A DNA stretch of 64,000 bases from Erodium maritimum. Taxonomy: Eukaryota; Streptophyta; Magnoliopsida; Geraniales; Geraniaceae. The stretch covers positions 53,824,803 through 53,888,802 of the forward strand of contig OY997588.1 of the NCBI GenBank assembly GCA_963921825.1, written 5' to 3'. The position numbers and the translations under genes are program-made. This document shows positions 1 through 9,836 of this stretch, in pieces. The notes beneath the pieces are model-generated. The model saw nothing but the letters and a program-made list of their open reading frames with translations. It did not search any database and was not told the DNA's origin. Numbering within the stretch: the first letter of the stretch is position 1; the number at the start of each line of letters is the position of its first letter.

Positions 1-698
1 TTGAATACTACATCAAAATTAAAAAGAAAATCAAACTTCAATAGATGAGTCATTTTATATCACACTTGTTCTGGTCAAATAATAGTAGGAAACTTAAAAA
101 TTGGCATGTTTCTTTTATCAACAAATGACAATTCTATTAGATAATAGAAGATTTAGAGCACCATTATCAATAAACGAAAGATTTAGTTCTCTCTAGAGTT
201 TTTAGAGTCTTTCCCTCCATCTTCGCCCTTTAGTCTCCGCCGCCGCACCTCGCCACCATAGACTTATCTTTCGTTGTCGATGGCGTCCTCTCCGCCTCCT
301 ATACATCTGACTCTCAACCCTCTAAACAGAGAGCCACCACTGCCAGCCCCCTAGGGATCTCCTCTTCGATCTCCACCCCACTTGTACACCACAACATCAT
401 TTCTCCTTCACCACCACTACCTCCTACCAGCATCGTCACCATTGTCAATCCACGAGAGCCACAGATGACTAATATGTTGCACGAGATCTCTCCACACCCC
501 CCTATAGGTGGTAACGACTAAAGAAGGATATGGAGCAATCCGACTAGTGGGTTTGGGATCCATGAGGCGAGACGCTAACATGGTGTATCGTTCCATGACA
601 CCCTAGGTCAGTTTCCCCCAATGGCGACTCAAGACAACACGTTGATCGATCTCCTTCGTGTGCAGAATCCCAGATTGTTCCGGACAACAAGATAACAA
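1..698. other. Unassigned flank of the first solo LTR
   Basis: This stretch is A+T-rich to about 180 and then C-rich and pyrimidine-biased (about 190-480). It has no long open frame and no domain that I recognise. It matches none of the LTR families seen elsewhere in the window. Removing the nested insertion at 704-8607 joins it to 8613 onwards, so the two belong to one older sequence. It could be a decayed LINE leader or host intergenic DNA; the sequence does not decide. Confidence 0.3.
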
Positions 699-1389
699 GC
701 TCTTGTTAGTCTTAGTGCTCGTAGTTCAATCCTAAATGCCCAAATGTATATATCATCGTTAGCAATAAAATTAAAGCGGCTTTAGATTACTTATGTGTTG
801 GAGTAATATATCGATGTGTGCTCTAATCTATGCCCACAATGCGAATAGAACCATAGATCGAGATAGATCACACTCGATGGGTCCCTAGTCAACAAAGCTT
901 CACTAGAAGAGACTAGTATGAAAGATGGCTCTTTATGGCTTACGTTTTGTTAGTCATTGGAATGGGATTCCAGAGTCTGATCATAGATATTATGTGGGAC
1001 ATGATATTGGACGACCCACCCTGAATATGTGCCATAGATTAAGTCATGAACATATTCAGTGTCGTAGCTTGTCATGTATCCTTAGACTAAGGAGTCTTTA
1101 TGATCGCTATGTAGTCAACAACTGATTTTGACCTGAGCCTAACGTTTTCCGTAACAGGGCTTCCATAACAGCCAAGATTGGCTTGGGGACGGGCTACATG
1201 AGTGACATGAAAGACGGCTAAGGGATTTATCCCTCACACTGAGGTATGGGAAAGATATCGGTTCTCAGCCGCTTGATCGAGAGTGACTTAAAGAATAGCA
1301 TGACCATGCACATTATACTGGGTATTATATATTCAGTCATCTCACATAATAAGGAACAATGATTGAGAATAATAAGGATGATGACTCTA

Positions 1390-1440
1390 TGTAATAACCA
1401 CTCCCGGTCAACGCTAGTCAAATCTGCGAAAAACAGGAAA
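1390..1440 (+). repeat. Stub of the CV-A 5' LTR
   Basis: These bases match the first 51 bp of the 3' LTR at 4068 with one visible difference (T for C). The match then stops abruptly. The next 12 bases, ATGATGACTCTA at 1441-1452, repeat the Copia sequence just outside the element at 1378-1389. This suggests a deletion repaired with a short patch copied from the flank. Confidence 0.85.
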
Positions 1441-2415
1441 ATGATGACTCTAAGAGCAGGGTAGGATGCGAGTGCCCTAGGATAGACGTGATAGTGTGTT
1501 AGGTGCGAAGTCGTTGCAGCTACGGGATGGGCCATGGACCGGCCCGATAGGAAACGTGGTCGGGGCCTCTGTTTTGGCCCGGAATGTGGCACGGCACGGC
1601 TGGCGTGTCGGCCCGGAAGGGGGCACGGTCTGGCTGGCGTGCCGGCCCGGAAGGGGGCACGGCCCGGCTGGCGTGCCGGCCCAGTAGGTGCCACGGCCTG
1701 GCCCAGTTTCCGGTCTGGTCCAGCCAGCTACTTTCAAAAAATTATGGGGTTTTGTTGTTTCGTTGTGCAGTTTGACTGTTGGCTTTGCGTGGCGGTGTTC
1801 ACGGTTGTGTTGGTTGTAGAGGTCGTAAGTTCGGTGTTAAGGGATGAGGTCTTGGGTTCGAGACTCATCAATAACCTGCAGTAGTGATGCAGCGCCTCGG
1901 CGTGAGAGTCTCACCACGGAGAGGGGCTAGTTTTGGTGCGCTGCGGTGCCTTACAAACTAGGTTTCCCTATGTGAACGGGGGTTCGAGGTTTCCCTCGCG
2001 TGAACGGGTGGGTTGTGGTTTCCTTCATGTGAGTGGGTTATTTGAGGTTTCCTTATGTGATCGGGTTATTGGGAGTATTGATAGTGTGAACAATAGTGTT
2101 TGCTTAGTTGAGGACGTGTTTCCCGTGTCGAGGTTTATCTTACATGAGCGAGTACTTGAGGTGTTGATAGCGTGAGCAGTGTGACGTTTGACATCAGGTT
2201 TTGAGTTAGTGGTTGCCCTGGTTAGATCGGTAAGTCTTTAGTGCGTTACTAGTATGCCATAATCGAACGGGTGTCCGTGGAGGTGAGCATAACGCTCATC
2301 CCCTTTACTACTTTTCCTGCGAGGGACGAGTAGCGAACATTGGTTTGGTTGCGGAAAGTTATAAGTAAATGCATAGAGGACCGTGTGAGGGTTGCACTAG
2401 ACCTTACCAGGGTGA
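1441..2415 (+). other. CV-A internal leader with a G+C-rich 34-bp repeat
   Basis: From 1576 to about 1715 a G+C-rich unit beginning GGCCCGG recurs at 1576, 1610, 1644 and 1678, an exact 34-bp period, with the last copy partial. From about 1760 onwards the sequence is closely shared with CV-B (23300-23900), including the phrase GGTCTTGGGTTCGAGACTC. Around 2270-2340 it resembles the distal LTR segment near 7300-7360, so part of it may derive from a diverged LTR. I see no gag reading frame and no primer-binding site. Confidence 0.6.
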
Positions 2416-2850
2416 CTAATGGAGTGGGTGTTCGGTCTCCAATTTGGGCGTCAGTTTTATTGGATGCCGGGATGTCACACTCGTTTGTTCGTCGAGTTGT
2501 GCTGAGAGGTTGGGGCTGAGTTTAGAGCCGTTGAGTCCACCCCTGCGTCTGGACACGCCGGTTGGTGGTAGGGTGGTGTTGACTAGGGTCTGTCGTGCCT
2601 GCGGAGTTGGAGAAGCGAACCGATACAGGAGGTTCGAGAGAGGGCTCAAGAGCCCTGATGTTGGATCGAGTCCTCACCCCGAGGATTCAGGTATGTTCGG
2701 AGTTGGTAAGCACAATAACGGTAGAGGAGCGAGGTCTTAGAGAGACCGCAAGGTTCCGTGAAGTTCGACAGCGAATGAGCTGGTGCGTGTGTCCGTGGGA
2801 AGGATACCTACGGAATGACAACCTTTAACGTAATCTTGGGAATGGATTGG
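2416..2850 (+). pseudogene. Retropepsin-like protease remnant of CV-A
   Basis: The protease is an aspartic enzyme that would mature Gag-Pol in virus-like particles. Here the active-site region reads LLDAGMSHSFVRR, with Ala where the family has Ser or Thr. A +1/-1 shift follows, then a conserved LGLSLEPLSPPLR block and, at about 2831-2850, the ILGMDWL motif that normally ends the domain. The second copy, CV-B, keeps DTG at the same place. Stops and frame changes make it a pseudogene. Confidence 0.8.
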
Positions 2851-3290
2851 CTGGCGAAGTGCCGAGCCAATACCAACTGTTACTGGCGACGAGCGATTTC
2901 AGGTGTTCTCGGATTCATAAGAGCTTAAAGTACATCTCTTCCCAACGAGACCTGAATACGCGCCAGCGGCTATGGATGGGACTACTCGAGGAGTACGACT
3001 TTGAGCTACACTACCATCCGGGTAAGGCAAACGTAGTTGCCGACACCCTGAGTAGGAAGTCGGTCCCGAGTCTTGCTAGCATATCAGTCCGAGAGTGGGA
3101 CATGATATGGGAACTGGGCACGCTCGGGTTGGAGCTAGAAGAGGTTACTGGCGGCGTGGCCATGTACTTCTTGGTGACTCAGCCCACCCGACTTGGCCGG
3201 GGGATAGAGGCAGCAGTCGGTGGATGTCGAGACGACGAAGATCCAGGAGAGAGTTACCGGCGGTGTTGAAGCCGAGGGCTGGGATCGTCG
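2851..3290 (+). pseudogene. RNase H remnant of CV-A joined directly to protease
   Basis: A frame through here reads SLKYISSQRDLNTRQRLW, then EYDFELHYHPGKANVVADT and LSRKS, the end of a Gypsy RNase H (RNase HI-like reverse-transcriptase domain). It follows the protease tail within about 40 bp, so the whole reverse-transcriptase core is deleted. The join is near 2887. RNase H would degrade the RNA template during cDNA synthesis. The frame is lost towards 3270. Confidence 0.8.
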
Positions 3291-3655
3291 TGCTAATTGG
3301 GAGTTATGGTATCGTGGAGGTTTGTAGTGGAGCGGGATGCGGAGAGCGGTTGCGGAGTTAGTATCGCGGTGCCTCACTTGTCAAAAGGTGAGAGCCGAAC
3401 AACAGCGTCCCGCTGGATTATTGCAGCCACTACCGATTGCACAGTGGAAATGGGGGCCACATCACGATGGGTGTCGTGAGCGGTTAGCCGAGTTCGCCTA
3501 CAACAACAACTTTCAGGCCAGTATCATGATGGCACCGTTCGAAGCCCGTGTGCTTAGCACAAGTGAGGATAAGAGTTTACTGGGTCTAGAACTGGGCCGA
3601 GAGACAGCTGAGTTGGTCGTGCCGAAGCATGAGCGGTTGAAGACCGCGTAGAGTC
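3291..3655 (+). pseudogene. Integrase remnant of CV-A, zinc-binding and distal parts only
   Basis: About 3335-3450 encodes the H2C2 zinc-binding region (RCLTCQKVRAEQ, then AGLLQPLPIAQWKWG). It jumps at about 3470 to the distal catalytic-domain block LAEFAYNNNFQASIMMAPFEA. The segment carrying the catalytic Asp residues is absent. CV-B has a deletion at the equivalent position (about 24560). The enzyme would have inserted cDNA into the genome; this copy cannot. Confidence 0.78.
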
Positions 3656-4016
3656 AGTAGGAGCTATGCTGACAGACGGCGCCGACCTCTCGAGTCAGCA
3701 TTCGGTGGTCATGTATCCCTAGAGATGAGTCCGAAGGGTGGACTGGTGCGTTTCAGTCTCGGCGGAGGCGGGTTAGCCCCGTGGTGTATCGGGCCTTTCG
3801 AGTTCTTGAGTACGTCTTTTAGTGGGAAGATGTCGAGGTAACGGGTGATGTCCCGTATAAGGAGAAACCGATGTGGGAAAGGGATCCACGAGAGCAGGTC
3901 CTGCGCGGAAGGGTTATCCGCTTAGAACTGGTGTTGTGGCGTCACCACGAGGCCGAGTCGACTTGGGAACGCGAGGACGGGGTTCGCGCGAAGTACCCCG
4001 ACCGGTTCGAATCCTG
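3656..4016 (+). pseudogene. Integrase C-terminus and chromodomain of CV-A
   Basis: After a frame change the sequence gives an integrase tail (VRF, then IGPFEFLEYV). From 3839 an open frame leads into a chromodomain: PYKEKPMWER, VLRGRVIRLELVLWRHH, ESTWERED, ending at a TGA near 4016. The Tyr, the Trp of LVLW and the Trp of STWE sit where aromatic-cage residues lie in this family. Chromodomains steer chromovirus integration towards certain chromatin. This is the best-preserved coding piece of CV-A and fixes it as a chromovirus. Confidence 0.82.
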
Positions 4017-4045
4017 AAGTACGTTGTTTTAAATTTCGCGGACGA

Positions 4046-4067
4046 AATTCCTCTAAGGGGGGTAGAT
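4046..4067 (+). other. Polypurine tract of CV-A
   Basis: AAGGGGGGTAGAT stands immediately before the 3' LTR start TGTAATAACC. It is the expected primer site for plus-strand DNA synthesis and sets the LTR boundary at 4068. The preceding GACGAAATTCCTCT phrase is typical of plant chromoviruses of this type. Confidence 0.85.
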
Positions 4068-5834
4068 TGTAATAACCACTCCCGGTCAACGCCAGTCAAA
4101 TCTGCGAAAAACAGGAAAATTTAAAAAAATTCAGCAGACACTTGATTAAACCTAAATTTGACCCTGAGGGTCATACCGGACTTAAGTTGACCCCGATATT
4201 AACCAAAGTGAGTTCCAAGGGACTCAGGGCAACTTTCTGATCAATTTGGGAAATGTTGACTTTTCGCTGGAAAAGTCAACCGAGCGACGTTTTGGTCCAT
4301 TCGAGGACCGTTTTGGATCCAAAAAGCTTAGCCGTTGTCGCAGCGGTCTTAGTTGAGCCGTTTCCTTGTAGCCCGTCAAGTTTCGTAATTTCTTGGTAAA
4401 AGTGCCCGTTCGGGGCCCGAAACGTCCGAATTTCGCGAATCTGATTATAAAATATCTAGAAGATACTTTCCGAAAAGGTGTGGGACCCACTTGACACTTG
4501 TCTAATATGTGGTGGTGTTAGGTTTTGGACAAGACAAGGGAGACCATAAGGGTGGCCGGCCACATCAAATTCAAAAAGAAAAAAGAAGAAGAAAATGAGT
4601 TAGTTTTAGAAAAGAAGAGAGTTTTAGAGAGAGAAGGAGAAGAAGAGAGAAAAGGGAAAAAGCTAGGGTTGCTTGCCACTATTCACGTCATCTAACCTTT
4701 GGATCGTCTCAAAGCTCGAAGATTCAAGCTCACCTCGTCTTCCTCTACGGTAATCACCAAACCGATCTTCGTTTTGTCAAAGTTCTAAAATTAGGTTTGG
4801 TTTAAAACTATTAGTTTAGGGTTGTGTTGAGGTTGGGGGATTGTTGAAGACGTTTTGGAGGCGTTTGGAGGTGAAAGGGGACGTTTTCCTGTGACCGGGA
4901 GCTCGGGGGGAGCTCCGGCCACCATACGGGGGTGGCCGGCCGGCCATGGGGTGGCTGGCCGGAGCTAGGGCCGGCCACCACCATGGTGGGCCGGGCCCAT
5001 GTGAGCCTTAGACACCCACGGCCAAGTTGGGCCGGGTGGGGCCCACGTGCTCGGGTGCTCAGGTTTTGTGTTCGGGTGGTTTAGAACGTTCCCCGGACCA
5101 TTTATCCACAACCGAATCGAAATTTGGAATTAAATTGGAAAAGTTGTAATTTACGGGTTTTAGAAACTTGAAACGCAAATTAAATGACTCGGAAGTCGGA
5201 ATTCGATTTCGTCCAGTGCCTAGGAACCCTTGAATTATTCTAAGGCCGTAGAAACGAAAACGGGAGTTTGGGAGTGATCGACATTGCCGGGGTTACTTTT
5301 TGGCGTCGGGTTTATTAAAATTCAGTTTATGCCTGCAAGCTTAAAAGAGTTTAAAATTGTGTTCTTGTTAGATCGTGCTGCAGGCCGAGGAAAGGGAAAG
5401 CTAGGAGAGTGACTAAGATCACGCCAGAGCTTAATTGTGCGCTTTTGGAGAAAGCATACGAGGTAGGGAAAAGTAGCCGGATCTCGGCCCTGACTAGGGA
5501 AAGTTAACAGTAGAAATGCATGTGACACTGGGGTATCGTGGGTAAGTAGGTTTATCGAATACTAGAAAGGTAGGCGATACCGGGTAGTGTCGTATGATTC
5601 AGGAACGTATCGAACATTAGAATTGCATGTGACACTTAGTAGTGTCGTAGGAGCAGAGAACTTAACAATGTTAGGATTACTGGAGGAATATGACCATGCC
5701 CGGAGGTTGATTGTGAACTTATCGATATTAGAAGTACTGGAGGCATATGACCATGCCCGGAGGTTGATTGTGAAACTGTTGATATTAGGACTGTTGGAGG
5801 CATTGGTTATGCCCAGAGGTTGTTTGTGTAAATC

Positions 5835-6157
5835 GTGTCTTGGGTGGCCATGAGAGCCCATGTTACTGTTGTGTCTTGGGTGGCCATGAGAGCCCGTGTT
5901 ACTGTTGTGTCTTGGGTGGCCATGAGAGCCCGTGTTACTGTTGTGTCTTGGGTGGCCATGAGAACCCGTGTTACTGTTGTGTCTTGGGTGGCCATGAGAG
6001 CCCGTGTTACTGTTGTGTCTTGGGTGGCCATGAGAGCCCGTGTTACTGTTGTGTCTTGGGTGTCCATGAGAGCCGTGTTACTGTTGTGTCTTGGGTGGCC
6101 ATGAGAGCCCGTGTTACTGTTGCGTCTTGGGTGGCCATGAGAGCCCGTGAGTTACTG
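5835..6157 (+). repeat. Minisatellite of 36 bp, nine units, in the CV-A LTR
   Basis: Units beginning GTGTCTTGGGTGGCCATG start at 5835, 5871, 5907, 5943, 5979, 6015, 6051, 6086 and 6122. One unit has lost one base. Others differ by single substitutions. The motif GGTGGCC..GAG.GCCCGTG recurs in every chromovirus LTR of the window, so this is a local expansion of a family-wide motif. Confidence 0.95.
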
Positions 6158-6620
6158 TTGGTGTGTCTTGGGTGGCCGTGAGTGCCCGTGGGGTTCTTGA
6201 GCCCGTGAGTTACTGTTGGTGTGTCTTGGGAGGCCGTGAGTGCCCGTGGGGTTGTTGAGCCCGTGAGTTACTGTTGGTGTGTCTTGGGAGGCCGTGAGTG
6301 CCCGTGTAGTTGTTGAGCCTGTGAGTTACTGTTGGTGTTTCTTGGGAGGCCATGAGTGCCTGTGGGGTTATTGAGCACGTGAGTTACTGTTGGTGTGTCT
6401 TGGGAGGCTGTGAGTGCCCGTGGGGTTGTTGAGCCCGTGAGTTACTGTTGGTGTGTCTTGGGAGGCTGTGAGTGCCTGTGAGGTTGTTGAGCCCGTGAGT
6501 TACTATTGGTGTGTCTTCGGAGGCCGTGAGTGCCCGTGGGGTTGTTGAGCTCGTGAGTTACTGTTGGTGTGTCTTCGGAGGCCGTGAGTGCCCATGTAGT
6601 GGTTGAGTCCGTGCTTTACT
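6149..6620 (+). repeat. Minisatellite of 58 bp, eight units, in the CV-A LTR
   Basis: Unit starts (GAGTTACTGTTGGTGTG) lie at 6149, 6207, 6265, 6323, 6381, 6439, 6497, 6555 and 6613 (partial). Spacing is exactly 58 bp throughout, with only substitutions between units. The unit contains the core of the 36-bp repeat (CTTGGGAGGCCGTGAGTGCC) plus about 22 bp of extra sequence, so one array probably gave rise to the other. Confidence 0.95.
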
Positions 6621-7015
6621 GTTGGTGTCTTGGGTGGCCATGAGTGCCTGTGGAGTGTTGAACTTGTGTTGTTGCTGTTTGTTGAACTTTGCTTGTGATT
6701 GTGATTGTGTTTGCCCGAGGTTCGTGACCCGACTTTGTGTGGGGAAGTGGTGTGGAAATTTGGCTGGCTTACAAGTTCGAGTCTCAGTAAGTTGCGAGCG
6801 TTCTTTGGCTAGCCTGATCCGTGTTCGAGTCTCGGTAGGTTGTGAGCGTTTTTAGGCGATGAGAGGGCAGCTCCCCTTCCGACTAGCTATCGGAAAAGTA
6901 GCTCGGTTTATCTCCAACAGGTCGACCGCCTGGAGCCTGACAGTGATTGGTAAAGCGCGTGGGGCAGGCTCGAGCCCAGCCGGTTAGCAACCGGCACTAA
7001 GCAGCTGACAGGAAT

Positions 7016-7096
7016 GCGATCCTTTGTGATCTTGTCTAGTATGCGATCCTTTGTGATCTTGTTTGGTGTGCGATCCTTTGTGATCTTGGGTGTTGC
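7016..7096 (+). repeat. Triplicated 27-bp motif in the CV-A LTR
   Basis: GCGATCCTTTGTGATCTTG starts at 7016, 7043 and 7070, an exact 27-bp period. A version with fewer units is seen at about 19380 in the solo LTR, and on the opposite strand near 10690-10735. Confidence 0.9.
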
Positions 7097-8612
7097 GTGG
7101 TTGTCTGTTGTGTCTTTGGAGGAGGTCGTCAATCGTTGTGTCAGGTCTACATTACGAGTCCGAGTGTTTAGTCGGTTGAGTAAAGTATCAGTGTGTGGGT
7201 GTCAGTCGGGTTACTTGAGTTTGGGGACAGTGATCCCCGGTGTTGAGTTGGTTGTTGGTGTTACCGGCATTGTCTGCTAAGTATGTCGTAGTCAGTCTGT
7301 TATCCGTGGTGGTCAGCGAACGCTCACCCCTAGCTGCTTTTCCTACAGGTACCGGTCGTAGGTTGGACTAGGGGAGCTTCTGAAGCTTGAAGAGCTAGGA
7401 GCGGGATTCTGGGTTTACTTTGAGTCTAGCGACGTATACCTTACTTTTTGTCCATTTGTTGGGACATACCTTTAAGTTGTAAATGTTTAAATGATTATTT
7501 TTGATGAACAAATGGCGATTTTAAAGTGATTTATGTAAAAGGCTTCAAAATGTTTTATTGTTTTAAATGTTCGCGTCCCTAGTTCGGTTGTACTGAAATT
7601 GGGGCATGACACTCTATGCCTTATCTCAATCAGGATATCGGAGATCAAAGGATAGTGACATAGATGACGGAAATGTTAGAATCGACAGGGTTGATTCGGT
7701 ATGTAGTTTCAGGCAATACTAAAGTCTCGTTAGTTGCCACTTATATAGGATCAAGTAAAATGAGATTTTACGTTGACCTATTGACATGTATAAACCTAAG
7801 GGTCACACCGGAGGGTGAAACTCATTGACAGATTTATGGAGAATGGCCAAAAAGGAGTTGTCTCGGGACATGACCAAAATTGGGTTTTGGGTCATGAGCC
7901 CGTAAGTGAATAGGATTTTACGGATCGAGACAAGGCTTGGAGTCTTGGGATTGATCGCGTCGGATAATGTTGGACATTTCTGGTATGGAAGCTTGGAGGT
8001 GATGAGCGAATCACGAGATCTTGTTGGAAATGGCCACGGGCCATGTTCCAAGAGGCCCATGAAAGGCCCATGCAACCAAGTCCCATGGAACTAATTAATC
8101 AAGTCTTGATTAATTACTACTAAGTAAGGATGACAAGGATTAAGGTGTTGGTGATTCACCACCTAACCCCATCTTGTCCAGCCATAGTTTGTCCTATTTA
8201 CACCTTACTTGTCACCATGCTTGTCCCATGCCTTTAGTTGGACAAGTATGAGGTTTGTTATGTTTAAGTCATCCTTTTTCAACATAACAAACACAAGACA
8301 AGAATAGGAAACACAACTTCTCCCTCCTCTCCCTTGTAATTTCGGCCAAGGCAAGCTCCCACTTCTATTTTTGTGTTCTTGAGTCGTCAAAGAGAAGAAC
8401 TACGTGGCTTTGATTCCCATGTGGATACGTAGGCGCCTTGGCGACTCAAGCCAATCATTCGTTATCCGGTTGGTAAGAAATAGTGTTGAATTTTTCTCTT
8501 GTGAATCCATTCTTTGTTAGTTGTTTCATGGTTTTAATCGTCTCTTGGTTTTCATTGATTTTCCGCTGCGAGTTGGTTCATCTCCAACCCTACCTCGAGA
8601 CCCAACAGCTCT

Positions 8613-8929
8613 ATAGTTGCTTATGTTCGTCTTTATGTTTACTTGTACGTCGTTGTATTGAATTTTTATTTGTTAATTCGTCTTAAGACCTTTCTTATTC
8701 TCCTAGTAGGACATTTGATTTATTTATGGCTGTCTAAGATGGAAATTAGATAGTTTCTGCATGTCCATGAGCATCGGGTCACCTACAAGAGTCCCAGACA
8801 TATTCTGGAACTCAGAGTTTTTGACCGAGTTTATGTTACATTTGGTTGCCAATATTAATAAAATTCATCATCGGCAGTTTAAAAAAAATAGATGATTCAA
8901 TTTTATTCATTATTTTCTGTTGAAAATTA
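8613..8929. other. Unassigned flank right of the solo LTR
   Basis: This is the continuation of 1-703 once the solo LTR is removed. An AATAAA-type signal near 8857 is followed by an A-rich run at about 8878-8889, which could be the 3' end of an old LINE or of a transcript. No coding signal is visible. Confidence 0.3.
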
Positions 8930-9394
8930 GAGATAAATTTTTTTTGCCACTATCTGCTTGTGTGTGTGGCCCAACAAAATTACGGGACATCAAGGTCTGT
9001 AGAGAAATGATCATTGTCGACATAATTGTGTGACTCGACGACAACCTAGGAGACTTATAAAAGTAAAAATTGGTTTACTGTATTATTACCCCAAGTATTA
9101 AGTGTGTTTAATTTAATTTCTTCACGAACTCATAATTCAAACCAAATTCCTAAAGTTTGAGATCTTGATTTAATTTCTTATTTCTAAAGAAAATATACAT
9201 CAAGCACACTTAATACACAGGTAATATAAATAAAGTACATTGAGTTTTACTTCTATATTGATCAAAAACAGGTTTTACTTTTATATGCCACCGTCGTCCC
9301 TGTCGGGTCACACAATTTCGGTGACACTGGTCATTTCTCCGTTGACCTTAGTGTCCCCCAATTCCGTCTAGTCTGACATATAAGCGTGGTAGTT
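8930..9394. mobile_element. Foldback/MITE-like element with long inverted arms
   Basis: The left arm (about 8940-9107) and the right arm (about 9195-9392, reversed) match over most of their length. Shared phrases include GGACA.(C)TAAGGTC, AGAGAAATGA, AATTGTGTGAC.CGAC, TATAAAAGTAAAA and TATTAAGTGTG. The right arm has an extra 28-bp partial duplication of the TATAAAAGTAAAA segment. The 9-mer TGAAAATTA stands at 8921-8929 and again at 9395-9403, which would fit the 9-bp target duplication of a Mutator-like element. The core between the arms is under 100 bp and has no gene. Confidence 0.7.
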
Positions 9395-9482
9395 TGAAAA
9401 TTATTTATTTTAAATTCTAAACTTGAAATAAAGAGTAACAATTATGTATGGATTGGAGTTTGTATTTTGTTACTAATTTTGA

Positions 9483-9757
9483 TGTAATATAACAACTTAG
9501 CATGAAGTAAAGTAGACTAACAAATAGTAAAAGAGAAAGAATAGATCATTGTATTGATATATGTTCATACTTTACAGTAGCCTATATTTATGGGCTCATA
9601 ACATTTACATGATAAGTTATAACCTTAATGACATATCAATACAATACATATTAATGTATACATAAATAGGGGGAAATGGAAAAGCAAAAGAAATTGTAAC
9701 ATAAATCTAAAAATCTCCACGAATTGAAGAAGTCATCCAACATATATATTCATAACA
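9483..9757 (-). repeat. 3' LTR of the Co2 Copia element
   Basis: On the minus strand it begins TGTTATGAATATATATG at 9757, directly after the tract AAAGGGGGAG. The far end is uncertain because there is no second LTR for comparison; TGTTATATTACA near 9494-9483 is a plausible terminus. At under 300 bp it is far shorter than the Co1 LTR. Confidence 0.6.
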
Positions 9758-9767
9758 CTCCCCCTTT
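9758..9767 (-). other. Polypurine tract of the Co2 element
   Basis: The minus strand reads AAAGGGGGAG immediately before the LTR start TGTTATG. This is the plus-strand primer for reverse transcription and fixes the element's orientation. Confidence 0.8.
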
Positions 9768-9836
9768 GGATGATACGTACAAATATTATTATACCTCGTT
9801 AAAACATTTCTAAGAAAAACCAGTGGAAAAAAAACC

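Larger units (their letters stand above)
1390..7611 (+). mobile_element. Chromovirus CV-A (Ty3/Gypsy), degenerate, nested in a Copia LTR
   Basis: The element starts TGTAATAACC and ends GGGGCATGACA. CTCTA flanks it at 1385-1389 and 7612-7616, a perfect target duplication inside the Co1 LTR. In order it has a 51-bp stub of 5' LTR, a leader, protease, RNase H, integrase fragments, a chromodomain, a polypurine tract and a 3.5-kb 3' LTR. Gag, most of reverse transcriptase and the integrase core are missing, so it cannot have moved by itself in this form. The chromodomain sequence and the very long LTR suggest the Tekay/Del lineage (inference). Stops and frameshifts run through every coding piece. 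Confidence 0.93.
4068..7611 (+). repeat. 3' LTR of CV-A (3544 bp)
   Basis: It runs from TGTAATAACC to GCATGACA. Parts recur at 17135-19934, 21195-23040, 46713-46964 and 48439-50648. The first 1.7 kb holds a pyrimidine/purine-biased leader and G+C-rich GGCCGGCC blocks near 4900-5000. The distal half holds the minisatellites described separately. Frames opposite the arrays stay open only because the repeat periods 36 and 27 are multiples of three. Confidence 0.9.
704..8607 (+). mobile_element. Copia solo LTR (family Co1), split by a chromovirus
   Basis: The LTR starts TGTTAGTCTTAG and ends CGAGACCCAACA. GCTCT stands directly before it (699-703) and directly after it (8608-8612), a perfect 5-bp target duplication. 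Its two halves are 704-1389 and 7617-8607, about 1677 bp together, close to the 1688 bp of the undisturbed solo LTR at 32470-34157. No primer site or internal region is attached, so this is the usual product of LTR-LTR recombination. The chromovirus at 1390-7611 lies inside it and must be younger. Confidence 0.92.

Noticed and set aside
1850..1870. GGTCTTGGGTTCGAGACTC as the B box of a tRNA-derived SINE or tRNA gene
   Set aside because: No A box at the right distance and no cloverleaf could be seen. The phrase is part of a longer segment shared by two chromovirus copies.
5322..5528. A small minus-strand frame that recurs nearly unchanged at 18438 and, on the other strand, at 43380
   Set aside because: Its recurrence follows LTR homology only. 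The frame differs in length between copies and has no protein-like conservation beyond the DNA identity.
5562..6181. Long frames open on both strands over the 36-bp array, looking like a repeat protein
   Set aside because: The period is a multiple of three, so all frames that avoid a stop in one unit stay open. The array lies inside an LTR and the frames end where the period changes to 58 bp.
5835..6620. Regular repeats that might be taken for a CRISPR array
   Set aside because: The repeats abut without unique spacers, there is no cas gene, and the host is a plant.
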